A model generated the notes under the pieces. The model saw nothing but the letters and a program-made list of their open reading frames with translations, did no database searches and was not told where the DNA came from. A stretch of 64,000 nucleotides of DNA from Flavobacteriaceae bacterium (GTDB taxonomy: Bacteria > Bacteroidota > Bacteroidia > Flavobacteriales > Flavobacteriaceae). The position numbers and the translations under genes were made by a program. Where the stretch lies: contig CANFHF010000003.1 in NCBI GenBank assembly GCA_947446635.1, forward strand, positions 62,001 to 126,000, read 5' to 3'. Below are positions 9,298 to 17,806 of this stretch, in pieces. How positions within the stretch are numbered: the first letter of the stretch is position 1; each line of letters opens with the position of its first letter.

Positions 9298-10158
9298 ATG
9301 ATACAATCAATGACTGGATTTGGCAAAGCAAGTTTGCAATTGCCAACCAAAAAAATAACAGTAGAAGTGAAATCCTTAAACAGTAAAGGATTGGATTTAA
9401 GCGTTCGAATGCCTTCGTCTTATCGCGAAATGGAATTGGGTTTGCGCAACCAAATTGCCTTGAAACTCGAAAGAGGAAAAGTAGATTTTTCCATTTTTAT
9501 CGAAAGTACCGCCGAGCAAACTTCCACGAAAGTGAATGTTCCCATTGTAAAAGCATACATTGACCAATTAAGAGCTGTTTATGCTAATGCCGATGAAACT
9601 GAACTGATGAAAATGGCGATTAGAATGCCCGACACCATGAAAACCGAAAGAGAGGAAATTGACGAAAATGATTGGGCTGAAATTCAAAAAGTTATAGCAG
9701 AAGCACTGGATTATATTGGGAATTTTAGAACAGATGAAGGCGCTTCTTTAGAGAAAGAATTCCAATTGAGAATAGGCAATATCCGTCAATATATGAATGA
9801 GGCTCTAGCGCTTGATCCAGAACGTGTCCAGGCTATAAAAGACCGTTTGCAAACTTCAATTTCTGAGTTAAAAGTAAATGTTGATGAAAATCGTTTTGAG
9901 CAGGAGTTGATTTATTATCTTGAAAAATTAGATATTACCGAAGAAAAAGTACGTTTGACGAATCACTTGGATTATTTTTTGGAAACTATCAACGGAACAG
10001 AAGCTAATGGTCGAAAATTAGGGTTCATCACTCAGGAAATGGGCCGCGAAATCAACACTATGGGTTCGAAATCAAATCACGCCCAAATGCAAAAATTAGT
10101 AGTGATGATGAAGGATGAATTGGAAAAAATCAAGGAACAAGTTTTGAATGTGCTATAG
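9298..10158 (+). CDS. YicC/YloC-family endoribonuclease
   Basis: A 286-residue member of the YicC family. It starts MIQSMTGFGKASLQL, the hallmark N-terminus, and closes with the DUF1732-type C-terminal block GRKLGFITQEMGREINTMGS (about residues 240-259), the most conserved part of the family. YicC proteins are described as endoribonucleases. The frame can be extended to a TTG at 9283, but the conserved MxxSMTGFG start makes ATG 9298 the better choice. The gene is followed after 38 bases by gmk, an arrangement also seen in other phyla, and by nadD. Confidence 0.9.
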   Translation: MIQSMTGFGKASLQLPTKKITVEVKSLNSKGLDLSVRMPSSYREMELGLRNQIALKLERGKVDFSIFIESTAEQTSTKVNVPIVKAYIDQLRAVYANADETELMKMAIRMPDTMKTEREEIDENDWAEIQKVIAEALDYIGNFRTDEGASLEKEFQLRIGNIRQYMNEALALDPERVQAIKDRLQTSISELKVNVDENRFEQELIYYLEKLDITEEKVRLTNHLDYFLETINGTEANGRKLGFITQEMGREINTMGSKSNHAQMQKLVVMMKDELEKIKEQVLNVL

Positions 10159-10196
10159 AAATAGATTTAAGATTGTTGATTAATGATTTATAATAA

Positions 10197-10766
10197 ATGA
10201 AAAAAGGAAAATTAATAGTGTTTTCGGCCCCATCGGGTTCAGGTAAAACGACCATCGTTAGGCATTTATTAGGAAAAGCAGACTTGAACTTGGAGTTCTC
10301 GATTTCGGCAGCAACACGACCCGCTCGTAGTGAGGAGATAAATGGGAAAGATTATTATTTCATGTCGTTGGAGGAGTTTAAAAAACACATCAAAAACGAA
10401 GATTTTGTAGAATGGGAAGAAGTATATCGCGATAATTTTTATGGCACTTTAAAAAGTGAAGTGGAGCGCATTTGGGCCAAAGGAAAAAACGTAATTTTTG
10501 ATATTGACGTAGCTGGTGGCTTGCGAATCAAGCATAAATTCCCAGAGGAAACTTTGGCTGTTTTTGTAAAACCACCAAGCATAGACGAGTTGAAAAGAAG
10601 ATTAAAAGAACGGTCTACCGAAAGCGAGGACAAAATAAACATGCGTATTGCCAAAGCATCTGTTGAATTGGCTACTGCGCCACAATTTGATGTTATTATT
10701 AAAAATTATGATTTAGGCATCGCTTTAGAAGAAGCCTACCAATTAGTAGAGAAATTTGTAAAATAA
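10197..10766 (+). CDS. gmk: Guanylate kinase
   Basis: A 189-residue nucleotide kinase converting GMP to GDP with ATP. P-loop FSAPSGSGKTTI at residues 9-20, GMP-binding segment SISAATRPARSEEINGKDYY (about 35-54; Arg and Tyr contacts), and the FDIDVAGGLRIK Walker-B-like strand near 100. LKERSTESEDKINMR carries the lid arginines. Normal length. It lies between yicC and nadD in the same direction with short gaps, so probably one transcript. Confidence 0.96.
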   Translation: MKKGKLIVFSAPSGSGKTTIVRHLLGKADLNLEFSISAATRPARSEEINGKDYYFMSLEEFKKHIKNEDFVEWEEVYRDNFYGTLKSEVERIWAKGKNVIFDIDVAGGLRIKHKFPEETLAVFVKPPSIDELKRRLKERSTESEDKINMRIAKASVELATAPQFDVIIKNYDLGIALEEAYQLVEKFVK

Positions 10767-10806
10767 GCCATTCGCCAAAAGGCAATAATTGCTAATGCCT
10801 AAAATA

Positions 10807-11400
10807 ATGAAAATCGGTCTTTATTTCGGAACATTCAATCCTATTCATATTGGGCACATGATTATTGCCAACCATGTCGCGGAATATTCTGGTTTAAACC
10901 AAATTTGGATGGTTGTTACGCCACACAATCCGTTAAAGATTAAAGATACTTTGCTAGACGACTACAAACGCCTGCAATTGGTTTTCTTGGCAACAGAAGA
11001 GTATACAAAAATTAAACCTTCGGATATTGAGTTCAAATTGCCACAGCCCAACTATACCATAAATACCTTGGTACATTTACAGGAGAAATTCCCTAAACAT
11101 ATCTTTTCATTGATTATGGGCGAAGATAATTTGAAGTCCTTGCACAAATGGAAAAATTACGAGGTGATTTTACAAAACCATGAGATTTATGTGTATCCTA
11201 GATTCGATGGCATAGGCAAACTGGCAAAGCAAAATTATGAATTTGAAAACAACCCAAAAATTCATTTTATTGCCGCGCCAATTGTAGAAATATCCTCGAC
11301 ATTTATTCGAGAAAACATCAAAAAAAAGAAGAATGTTCGACCTCTGTTACCTTCAAAAGTTTGGGAATATATCGACCACAATAATTTATATAAAAAATAA
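10807..11400 (+). CDS. nadD: Nicotinate-nucleotide adenylyltransferase
   Basis: About 197 residues. Transfers AMP from ATP to nicotinate mononucleotide in NAD synthesis. N-terminal nucleotidyltransferase motif MKIGLYFGTFNPIHIGHM with the (T/H)xGH-type HIGH signature, and the C-terminal ISSTFIRENI segment (ISSTxIR). IMGEDNLKSLHKWKNYE is typical of NadD. Starts are possible at TTG 10789, ATG 10795 and ATG 10807; the family almost always begins MKIGLxxGTFNP, so 10807 is chosen. Third gene of the yicC-gmk-nadD group. Confidence 0.93.
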   Translation: MKIGLYFGTFNPIHIGHMIIANHVAEYSGLNQIWMVVTPHNPLKIKDTLLDDYKRLQLVFLATEEYTKIKPSDIEFKLPQPNYTINTLVHLQEKFPKHIFSLIMGEDNLKSLHKWKNYEVILQNHEIYVYPRFDGIGKLAKQNYEFENNPKIHFIAAPIVEISSTFIRENIKKKKNVRPLLPSKVWEYIDHNNLYKK

Positions 11401-11500
11401 AACGCTTTTTAAAGTACGCCTTTTACCGCAATTGAATTTTGATGTGGTTTTACTCTCACTTCCATGAATTTAATTTTTACCTTATTAGTAGATTTTTAAG

Positions 11501-11508
11501 TACTTTTG
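11501..11508 (+). promoter_or_regulatory. Predicted -7 box of gpsA
   Basis: TACTTTTG, 22 bases before the gpsA ATG, matching TAnnTTTG; followed by an A-rich leader. Confidence 0.4.
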
Positions 11509-11530
11509 AAAAAAAAATTAATTAAAAAAA

Positions 11531-12526
11531 ATGACTCAAAAAATAAAATTTTCAGTAATTGGTGGCGGCAGTTGGGCTACTGCGATTGCCAAAATGCTTT
11601 GTGTCAATTTAGATGAAATTACGTGGTATATGCGAAATGAAGATGCCATAGAACATATAAAAACCCACCACCATAACCCAAATTACTTAAGCTCTGTTGA
11701 ATTTGACTTAAATAAATTGAAACTCACCAGTGATATTAATGAAGCTATTGCATATGCCGATTATATCATTTTTGCCATTCCATCAGCATTTTTAGGCAAA
11801 GAGTTAGAAAAATTAACAATGAGTTTCAAAGACAAAGTTATTTTCTCAGCCATCAAAGGCATCGTTCCCGAAACGAGTTTAATTGTTGGCGAACATTTTA
11901 ATAAGGTGTACGACATTCCATTTGAGAATATAGGTGTAATTACAGGCCCTTGTCATGCCGAAGAAGTCGCATTGGAACGTTTGTCGTATTTAACCATAGC
12001 TTGTAACGATGCGAAAAAAGCAAAAATTTTGGCCCATTATTTATCCAGTAATTATATCAAAACCAAGATTTCGGATGACATTATAGGGACGGAATACGCC
12101 GCAATGCTCAAGAATATTTACGCTATCGCTGCAGGAATATCTCACGGATTGGGGTATGGCGATAATTTTCAATCGGTTTTGATGAGCAATGGGATTCGGG
12201 AGATGAAAAAGTTCATCAGAAAAGTACACAAAATGAAACGCAACATCAATGATTCAGCATATTTGGGGGATTTATTGGTTACTGGTTATTCTGTTTTTTC
12301 TAGAAACAGAATGTTCGGAAATATGATAGGCAAAGGCTATACCGTTAAATCTGCTATGATGGAAATGAGTATGGTTGCCGAAGGCTATTACGCTACGAAA
12401 AGCGCCTATAACCTCAACCTTGGCTATGGAGCCAAAACACCTATTATAGATGCAGTTTACAGCATTTTATACGATGGTAAATCAGCAAAAAAGGTTTTTG
12501 AAAAATTAACGGAAAAATTGGACTAG
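11531..12526 (+). CDS. gpsA: NAD(P)-dependent glycerol-3-phosphate dehydrogenase
   Basis: A 331-residue cytoplasmic enzyme making sn-glycerol 3-phosphate from dihydroxyacetone phosphate for phospholipid synthesis. N-terminal Rossmann motif VIGGGSWATAIAK (residues 9-21), VITGPCHAEEVALE near 137-150, catalytic Lys in MLKNIYAIAAGISHGLGYGD (about 191-210), and the C-terminal SRNRMFGNMIGKG segment. Full length. It has its own promoter-like box and ends convergently against the small gene at 12552. Confidence 0.95.
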   Translation: MTQKIKFSVIGGGSWATAIAKMLCVNLDEITWYMRNEDAIEHIKTHHHNPNYLSSVEFDLNKLKLTSDINEAIAYADYIIFAIPSAFLGKELEKLTMSFKDKVIFSAIKGIVPETSLIVGEHFNKVYDIPFENIGVITGPCHAEEVALERLSYLTIACNDAKKAKILAHYLSSNYIKTKISDDIIGTEYAAMLKNIYAIAAGISHGLGYGDNFQSVLMSNGIREMKKFIRKVHKMKRNINDSAYLGDLLVTGYSVFSRNRMFGNMIGKGYTVKSAMMEMSMVAEGYYATKSAYNLNLGYGAKTPIIDAVYSILYDGKSAKKVFEKLTEKLD

Positions 12527-12537
12527 AATCTAGTTTT
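12522..12537. terminator. Weak bidirectional hairpin between gpsA and the next gene
   Basis: ACTAG (12522-12526) pairs with CTAGT (12530-12534) around AAT, followed by TTTT. The stem is only five base pairs and overlaps the gpsA stop, so it is a weak candidate. Confidence 0.25.
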
Positions 12538-12551
12538 AAAACAAAAACAAA

Positions 12552-12959
12552 TTATCTTACAATTACTCCGTCCACAAATAAAATAGGTACTTCCTCAACG
12601 TAATCTGGGGTTATGGAGTTTGCTTTGAAGATAAATTTTCTGTCGTATAAAGTGTCTCCAATAAAAAAAGTCAGCATAAACTCATTATTAAGAACTAACA
12701 CACTTTTTTCAATCATTTCGATTTTAACTAATGAAACAGCTGGAACTTTAACATAGGCGTGACGTAAAACTGAGGTTTTCTTCATTTCCCCATCAATAGT
12801 TCCAAAGGCTTTGGAGACAATCATTACGCCATCAAGATTGAAATCGCTATCATTAATTAAATAAGCATACCAAACTTTTTCCATAAAGTCGTCGCTCCAT
12901 TCTTGGACCGCAGCAAGGAAAACGTTTTCTACTTCGGGGATAATGATGTCTTTTTTCAT
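12552..12959 (-). CDS. Conserved-looking protein of unknown function next to pheS
   Basis: A 135-residue cytoplasmic protein (no signal peptide or membrane helix) that I do not recognise. It starts MKKDIIIPEVENVFLAAVQE and has alternating beta strands throughout (VWYAYLINDSDFNLDGVMIV, LTFFIGDTLYDRKFIFKANS), rich in acidic residues, ending VPILFVDGVIVR. The codon use matches the neighbours. It lies 52 bases downstream of pheS on the same strand, so a shared transcript is likely; homologues in this position may carry a transferred pheS name. No function is inferred. Confidence 0.7.
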   Translation of the reverse strand: MKKDIIIPEVENVFLAAVQEWSDDFMEKVWYAYLINDSDFNLDGVMIVSKAFGTIDGEMKKTSVLRHAYVKVPAVSLVKIEMIEKSVLVLNNEFMLTFFIGDTLYDRKFIFKANSITPDYVEEVPILFVDGVIVR

Positions 12960-13011
12960 TGTTAAAGAAAATATTTGTCAAAGTTTTAAACTTTGACAAA
13001 GCTGAATTTAA

Positions 13012-14037
13012 TTAAATGGAAGCTTTAAATTGTTCTAAAAAACGAACATCGTTTTCGTAGAACATTCGGATATCGCCAATTTGATACAACAACATGGCGA
13101 TTCTTTCGATTCCCATTCCAAAAGCAAATCCAGTGTATTCGTCTGGGTTGATATCACAGTTTTTTAGGACATTGGGGTCAACCATACCGCAACCGCCAAT
13201 TTCTAACCAACCCGTTCCTTTGGTAATTCGGTAATCGGTTTCGGTTTTTAGTCCCCAATAAATATCTATTTCAGCGCTTGGCTCCGTAAACGGAAAATAA
13301 GAAGGGCGAAGACGGATTTTTGATTTTCCGAACATTTCTTTGGTGAAATATAAAAGCGTTTGTTTCAAATCAGCAAAGGAAACATCTTTGTCAATATACA
13401 AACCTTCAACTTGGTGAAAAATACAATGAGAACGAGATGAAACGGCTTCATTTCGGAAAACTCTTCCCGGAGAAATAGTTCTAATAGGTGGCTTATTGTT
13501 TTCCATATAACGCACTTGCACAGATGAAGTATGGGTGCGCAACAAAATATCTGGGCTGGTTTGTATGAAAAAAGTGTCCTGCATATCACGCGCTGGGTGG
13601 TATTCTGGCAAATTTAATGCGGTAAAATTATGCCAATCGTCTTCGATTTCCGGGCCTTCGGAAACGTTGAAACCAACATTTGAAAAGATATCGATGATTT
13701 GGTTTTTTACCAATGATATTGGATGGCGAGAACCAATAATTACAGGTTCGGCCGAGCGAGTTAAATCTCCATAAAATCCTTTGATTTCTTCTTTACTTTC
13801 TAAAGATTCTTGGATGGATTTTACTTTATCTTCTGCTGAAGATTTTAGCAAATTAATTACCTGTCCAAATTCCTTTTTTTGCTCGTTTGGCACGTTTTTA
13901 AATTCGGCAAAAAAATCTTTTAACAATCCTTTACTTCCCAAAAATTTGATTCGAAAGGCTTCAAGTTCAGCCGTATTTTGAGTTGAAAAAGCTTGCGCCT
14001 CGCCAATATATTCTTTTATTTTGTCTATCATTTTCAT
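13012..14037 (-). CDS. pheS: Phenylalanyl-tRNA synthetase alpha subunit
   Basis: A 341-residue catalytic subunit of the (alpha beta)2 class II enzyme. An N-terminal coiled-coil arm (residues ~1-85) is followed by the catalytic core: GPEIEDDWHNFTALNLPEYH (about 130-150), motif 2 region RTHTSSVQVR and FRNEAVSSRSHCIFHQVEGL, and motif 3 GFAFGMGIERIAMLLYQIGD (about 303-322). All three class II elements are present. Two start codons are two residues apart (MKMIDK); either is possible. The beta subunit pheT is not adjacent, so the two subunits are encoded apart here. Confidence 0.96.
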   Translation of the reverse strand: MKMIDKIKEYIGEAQAFSTQNTAELEAFRIKFLGSKGLLKDFFAEFKNVPNEQKKEFGQVINLLKSSAEDKVKSIQESLESKEEIKGFYGDLTRSAEPVIIGSRHPISLVKNQIIDIFSNVGFNVSEGPEIEDDWHNFTALNLPEYHPARDMQDTFFIQTSPDILLRTHTSSVQVRYMENNKPPIRTISPGRVFRNEAVSSRSHCIFHQVEGLYIDKDVSFADLKQTLLYFTKEMFGKSKIRLRPSYFPFTEPSAEIDIYWGLKTETDYRITKGTGWLEIGGCGMVDPNVLKNCDINPDEYTGFAFGMGIERIAMLLYQIGDIRMFYENDVRFLEQFKASI

Positions 14038-14068
14038 GCAGTAATTGAGAATGCGAATTTAGGAAAAA

Positions 14069-14097
14069 GTTAGAAGTTAGCGGTTAGAAGTTAGAAG
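14069..14097. repeat. GTTAGAAG short repeats
   Basis: Three copies of GTTAGAAG at 14069, 14083 and 14090 in the gap upstream of pheS. Simple AT-rich intergenic repetition, no function inferred. Confidence 0.5.
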
Positions 14098-14154
14098 TTT
14101 TTCTGCACAGCAGTTCCAAATTTTTATATCGTTTGTTCTAAAAATCTTAAATCA

Positions 14155-14511
14155 TCAATTTATAAGTTCCTTTTCAATGAAGTAATTGACAATCGCTTCT
14201 TTCATTAAAACCGATTGTTCTCCAGCTTTTAATGGCGGTAATTCTTCTTTTACTTTGTAATGTGGCCAACCGTCTTCGTCGAAAAATTCGAATTCATAAA
14301 AACCATATGGTTCTAATAATCGGCAAATAGCAATATGCATTAGGTTGAGTTTTTCGTCTTTCTCATACGTTTGATGTACTTTTCCGAGTTCCTGAACACC
14401 AATTAAATAAATTATGGCATCAAGATCTAAGTCTTCGCCTTGGGAAAACTGATTCGAAAGTAGGTTGACAAGCTGTTCCCAGCGTTCTTTAAGTTGTATA
14501 TCTCTTGACAT
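14155..14511 (-). CDS. Small cytoplasmic protein of unknown function
   Basis: A 118-residue acidic, helical protein that I do not recognise. It begins MSRDIQLKERWEQLVNLLSN, has a central segment DAIIYLIGVQELGKVHQTYE and a C-terminal part FEFFDEDGWPHYKVKEELPP that looks like a compact alpha/beta domain. No cysteines suggesting metal binding, no signal peptide. Gene-like codon use and a TAnnTTTG-type box on the minus strand at 14599-14606 (TATCTTTG) support that it is real. It is divergent from cvpA and lies upstream of pheS. Confidence 0.7.
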   Translation of the reverse strand: MSRDIQLKERWEQLVNLLSNQFSQGEDLDLDAIIYLIGVQELGKVHQTYEKDEKLNLMHIAICRLLEPYGFYEFEFFDEDGWPHYKVKEELPPLKAGEQSVLMKEAIVNYFIEKELIN

Positions 14512-14611
14512 AATTGATTTTAGGATTGATATTTAGCCCTTCGAAAAGCTTTAGGACAACATCGAAAATTTTAACACACCCGACACATAATTAATTGGCA
14601 AAGATAAGGAG

Positions 14612-14639
14612 TTGAAAATGGATTATTCCTTTATATTTG
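14612..14639 (+). promoter_or_regulatory. Predicted promoter of cvpA
   Basis: TTG at 14612-14614, 17-base spacer, then TATATTTG at 14632-14639; 24 bases to the cvpA ATG. Good fit to the Bacteroidota pattern. Confidence 0.55.
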
Positions 14640-14663
14640 TCATTTGAACTTAAAAATTGAAAA

Positions 14664-15167
14664 ATGGGTTTTTTAGATATTGTTTTGGGTAGTTTGCTCG
14701 TTTATGGTTTGTACAAAGGCTTAAAAAATGGTCTTTTTGTAGAATTGGCTTCCTTTATTTCCTTGATCTTGGGGATATACATCGCCGTAAAATTCTCCGA
14801 CTTTGCCAAAGAGTTGTTGTCTGGTTTTGTTCATTGGAATCCAAAAACTATTCAAATCATTGCTTTCATTATCACCTTTCTTATTGTTGTGGTTTTGATA
14901 TCACTATTGGGAAAATTCTTAACTAAAATAGCGAATTTTGCGCAATTAGGATTTATCAACAAAGCGGGTGGGGGTTTTTTCAGAATGTTGAAAATGGTCT
15001 TACTCTTAAGCGTCTTTTTGAATTTTTTCGAAAAGATGAATTACAATAATTTTCTGGCCAAAAAGGAAACCTTAGATAAGTCGCTTTTTTTTCATCCAAT
15101 CCAAAAAACAGCAGTATTTATTTATCCTTCGATTGAAAAATGGTATACCGACTTCAAGAAAAAGTAA
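14664..15167 (+). CDS. CvpA-family inner-membrane protein
   Basis: A 167-residue protein with four hydrophobic helices (about 2-20, 27-47, 63-86, 103-124). It starts MGFLDIVLGSLLVYGLYKGL, the typical CvpA start in which an (I/V)-D-I-x-(L/I) helix is followed by a Lys/Gly-rich turn (KGLKNG). KAGGGFFRMLKMVLLLSVFL is the conserved second half (GxxxR/GxxxG-like). The family is linked to colicin V production and to envelope homeostasis in proteobacteria; its exact role here is unknown. Stands alone, ending convergently with batE. Confidence 0.85.
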   Translation: MGFLDIVLGSLLVYGLYKGLKNGLFVELASFISLILGIYIAVKFSDFAKELLSGFVHWNPKTIQIIAFIITFLIVVVLISLLGKFLTKIANFAQLGFINKAGGGFFRMLKMVLLLSVFLNFFEKMNYNNFLAKKETLDKSLFFHPIQKTAVFIYPSIEKWYTDFKKK

Positions 15168-15175
15168 TCTGATTT

Positions 15176-15220
15176 CAGAAGGTAGAGGGTGAAATTTTTG
15201 AATCTACCATCTGTTTTATT
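15176..15220. terminator. Terminator-like hairpin between convergent cvpA and batE
   Basis: CAGAAGGTAGA (15176-15186) pairs with TCTACCATCTG (15203-15213) with one mismatch and is followed by TTTTATTT. The loop is 16 bases. It could serve both converging genes. Confidence 0.5.
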
Positions 15221-15959
15221 TCACTTCCCTAATGGCACTTTTCTCTATCCAGCCTTCGGTTCCATCTGTCAGTTGGATTTTGTTCCAATTACTCATTTTT
15301 TCTTGTACAAAAACTTTAGTTCCTTCGTGTAAGATAAAAACAGAAGGGCTTGCTTTTTGTGGTTCGCTTTTTACATCGACTGCTTCTGTAAAAATAATAG
15401 CCGGTTTTTCATTTTCATAATCGTTTTTCTCTGAAATAGCGGTTGAAACACTAATCAATAGTAAGAAAAGGAGTGCAAACATTCCAAAGAAAAATATTCT
15501 TTTATAAAAAGCAATCTGCGAAAAATAATAACCCATAAAAAACAATAAAAATAGGGTAGATACTATTACTGAAATCCATGCCCAAGTATTGTAATCAAAT
15601 ACAGAAGTAAAATTATGAATTAGCTTGGAAAAGCCCACTTTTTGGATGTCTTTTACTTCATCTATGGTCAATTTTTGGGCGAATTCCAAATTGTTTTGAA
15701 TTTCAGTATCATTTGGATTGAGCAATAATGCCTTTTCATAATTGTAAATGGCAGGAGCAACCCTATTCAATTTATAATAGCAATTTCCTAGATTAAAATA
15801 CAATTCCGAGGAGTGTTCCTTGGAACTTAACACACTTTCATAAGCGGTTACGGCTTGCTCGTATTTTCCTTTTTGGTATAAGGTATTCCCATTCTCAAAA
15901 CCATTTTGCGCAAAGAATAGTTGAGTGGTGAGCAATAGCAGATAAAAAATATTTTTCAT
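15216..15959 (-). CDS. batE: BatE: TPR and SH3-like domain protein
   Basis: A 247-residue envelope protein, the last gene of the Bat operon. A signal peptide (KNIFYLLLLTTQLFFAQ) is followed by TPR repeats (GNTLYQKGKYEQAVTAYESV and LYFNLGNCYYKLNRVAPAIY, residues ~22-95), two hydrophobic helices near residues 128-180, and a C-terminal bacterial SH3 domain (VDVKSEPQKASPSVFILHEG ... DGTEGWIEKSAI). This TPR-TM-SH3 order is that of BatE. Bat proteins are linked to aerotolerance and envelope stress in Bacteroidota and spirochaetes; the molecular role is not settled. Starts 31 bases after batD. Confidence 0.82.
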   Translation of the reverse strand: MKNIFYLLLLTTQLFFAQNGFENGNTLYQKGKYEQAVTAYESVLSSKEHSSELYFNLGNCYYKLNRVAPAIYNYEKALLLNPNDTEIQNNLEFAQKLTIDEVKDIQKVGFSKLIHNFTSVFDYNTWAWISVIVSTLFLLFFMGYYFSQIAFYKRIFFFGMFALLFLLLISVSTAISEKNDYENEKPAIIFTEAVDVKSEPQKASPSVFILHEGTKVFVQEKMSNWNKIQLTDGTEGWIEKSAIREVK

Positions 15960-15990
15960 TTTAATAATTTTAAGTTGTTGGTTTTGTTTT

Positions 15991-17757
15991 CTAAATCTCT
16001 ATCTGTTTTTCCAAATCCGAAATTATCAAAACCGCTTTGTCAAAATCCTGCTGAATGGTAGAACTCGATAGCAAGGCATAACGCGCCTGATCGCAGTTTT
16101 CCGTGAGTGCAATAAACTCAATTACCGTTTCTGGACTGGCATTCCTTGAAATCAAAAGTTCCTGAATATTGCTTTTACTCATTTCAGAAGTCTCAATATG
16201 CAATTTAGCTTTTAGGAAATTGTGCATTGCTTTTTCCAATGCCACATAAAACGGATCCTTATTATTAATTTGCTTTTTGGCTTCCGACAAATATTTTTTA
16301 GCCAATTTGTTGTTCATTTTTATCCTGTTTCCTGTAACGTCTCCATCTATAGCCTGTTTTTTCTTTTTGAATAATACGAGCAGCGGCAACATTAAAAAAG
16401 GCAAAAACAACAAGCTATAATAAGTATTCGAGCCAAAGAATTCGTCTTTTTTCATTGACAAAAGATTTGTTTTTAACTTAATGAATTTGAATTGTTCGCT
16501 ACTCAAAACCCTATTTTTAGAAACTCCTGGAGTTGTTGCTACATTTTGGTTAGCAGCCAATGGACCATCCAAAACATGGATCATTATCTCTGGCGAACTG
16601 ATGGTTTTATAAGTGCCTGAACCCAAGTCAAAATAGGAAAAATGCATTGGTTTTATAGGATAATTGCCTTTAAATTGTGGAATAATGGCATAATTATCGG
16701 AAATTTTTCCAGTCATTCCTGATAAGGAGGTGTTTACTTTTTCACCGTGAACGGGATCGTACATCTCCAAAGAATTTGGCACTATAGGTTTTGGCAAATT
16801 GAATAATTTCATATTTCCACTACCCGTTACGCTAACTAATAAATCAAGACTTTCCCCATTTTTTAAATTTGTTTTTGAGGGGGTGACTTTAAAATCAAAT
16901 TTTCCCACAGCCCCCGAAAAATCTTCTGGTTTTCCAGCCTCTGGAAGTGATTTAACAGTAATGGTTTTGGCTCCTGCAGAAACTCTTTTATTTCCTTCGG
17001 TAACTACAACTTGCCCAAACATATTTCTTCGATTGGTGGGCAATTGTACATCGATATCTAATGACAACGGCTCTATGACTAATTTCCCTGTTTTTTGAGG
17101 ATAGAGCACCGTTTTTCTCAACACAACATACCGATATTTTGCACCCTTAAACATTCCTTCTTCGGCAACAAGTTGCTTGATGTCTATATTTTGACTCCAA
17201 AAATCATTGTATTTTGGTTTATTAAGCTCTCTCCAATTGGTGATTCCTATGTTATAGCTGAAATACAATTTATAAACTACTGTAATGGGTTCATTGATAA
17301 ACGGAGTGGTTTTAGAAATATCGGCAACCAAATAAATATTGTCATCTGCCGAAACCTGTATGTCGTTAGGGTCTTTCGGTTGTTCTACTGCCGCAGTAAC
17401 ATTGATTTTTAGTAGTGCTGTTTTGTATAATTGACCATTGTATTCTATGGAGGCTTGCTTAATTATTAGACTTCCTTTTTGAGTGGGTAAAAGAAAATAA
17501 GAATATGTTTTTTCAAAAGAACTTTTTCCGTTGATCCAGGACTGGCTCACTTGTTGACTTGGTCCAGCAATAACTCTAAACCCTTCAAAAGCTGGCTGAA
17601 TAAAGTTGTCCCCATCCACATTCATCGTAAAATCGACACGAAGTCTTTCGTTGAGTCCAAGGTTATTTTTGCTTACTTTGGCTTCAAATTGCACTTGAGC
17701 TAAAAGCGAGTGGCACCCTATTAAAACTATCGCTAGTATATATTTTTTCATTCCCAT
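15991..17757 (-). CDS. batD: BatD: exported beta-sandwich protein with a C-terminal membrane helix
   Basis: A 588-residue protein of the BatD (oxygen tolerance) family. Signal peptide MGMKKYILAIVLIGCHSLLA, then several Ig-like beta domains (VSKNNLGLNERLRVDFTMNV, TPSKTNLKNGESLDLLVSVT and similar). A single transmembrane helix follows near 435-455 (YYSLLFLPFLMLPLLVLF), then a basic cytoplasmic tail containing helices (KMNNKLAKKYLSEAKKQINN). The topology is periplasmic N-terminus and cytoplasmic C-terminus. It is the seventh gene of the operon and is preceded by a hairpin in the batC-batD gap. Confidence 0.85.
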   Translation of the reverse strand: MGMKKYILAIVLIGCHSLLAQVQFEAKVSKNNLGLNERLRVDFTMNVDGDNFIQPAFEGFRVIAGPSQQVSQSWINGKSSFEKTYSYFLLPTQKGSLIIKQASIEYNGQLYKTALLKINVTAAVEQPKDPNDIQVSADDNIYLVADISKTTPFINEPITVVYKLYFSYNIGITNWRELNKPKYNDFWSQNIDIKQLVAEEGMFKGAKYRYVVLRKTVLYPQKTGKLVIEPLSLDIDVQLPTNRRNMFGQVVVTEGNKRVSAGAKTITVKSLPEAGKPEDFSGAVGKFDFKVTPSKTNLKNGESLDLLVSVTGSGNMKLFNLPKPIVPNSLEMYDPVHGEKVNTSLSGMTGKISDNYAIIPQFKGNYPIKPMHFSYFDLGSGTYKTISSPEIMIHVLDGPLAANQNVATTPGVSKNRVLSSEQFKFIKLKTNLLSMKKDEFFGSNTYYSLLFLPFLMLPLLVLFKKKKQAIDGDVTGNRIKMNNKLAKKYLSEAKKQINNKDPFYVALEKAMHNFLKAKLHIETSEMSKSNIQELLISRNASPETVIEFIALTENCDQARYALLSSSTIQQDFDKAVLIISDLEKQIEI

Positions 17758-17783
17758 TTAAAATAATTAATTTTCTGCTAATT

Positions 17784-17804
17784 CCCCCTTTGGGGGTCAG
17801 GGGG
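17784..17804. repeat. Hairpin-plus-tail intergenic repeat in the bat operon
   Basis: CCCCC (17784-17788) TTT GGGGG (17792-17796) followed by TCAGGGGG, in the gap between batC and batD. Its shape resembles the CTCTC-GAGAG hairpin with tail at 33231 in the nusA-infB gap; such intergenic units are common in Flavobacteriaceae by my recollection. Confidence 0.5.
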
Positions 17805-17806
17805 CT

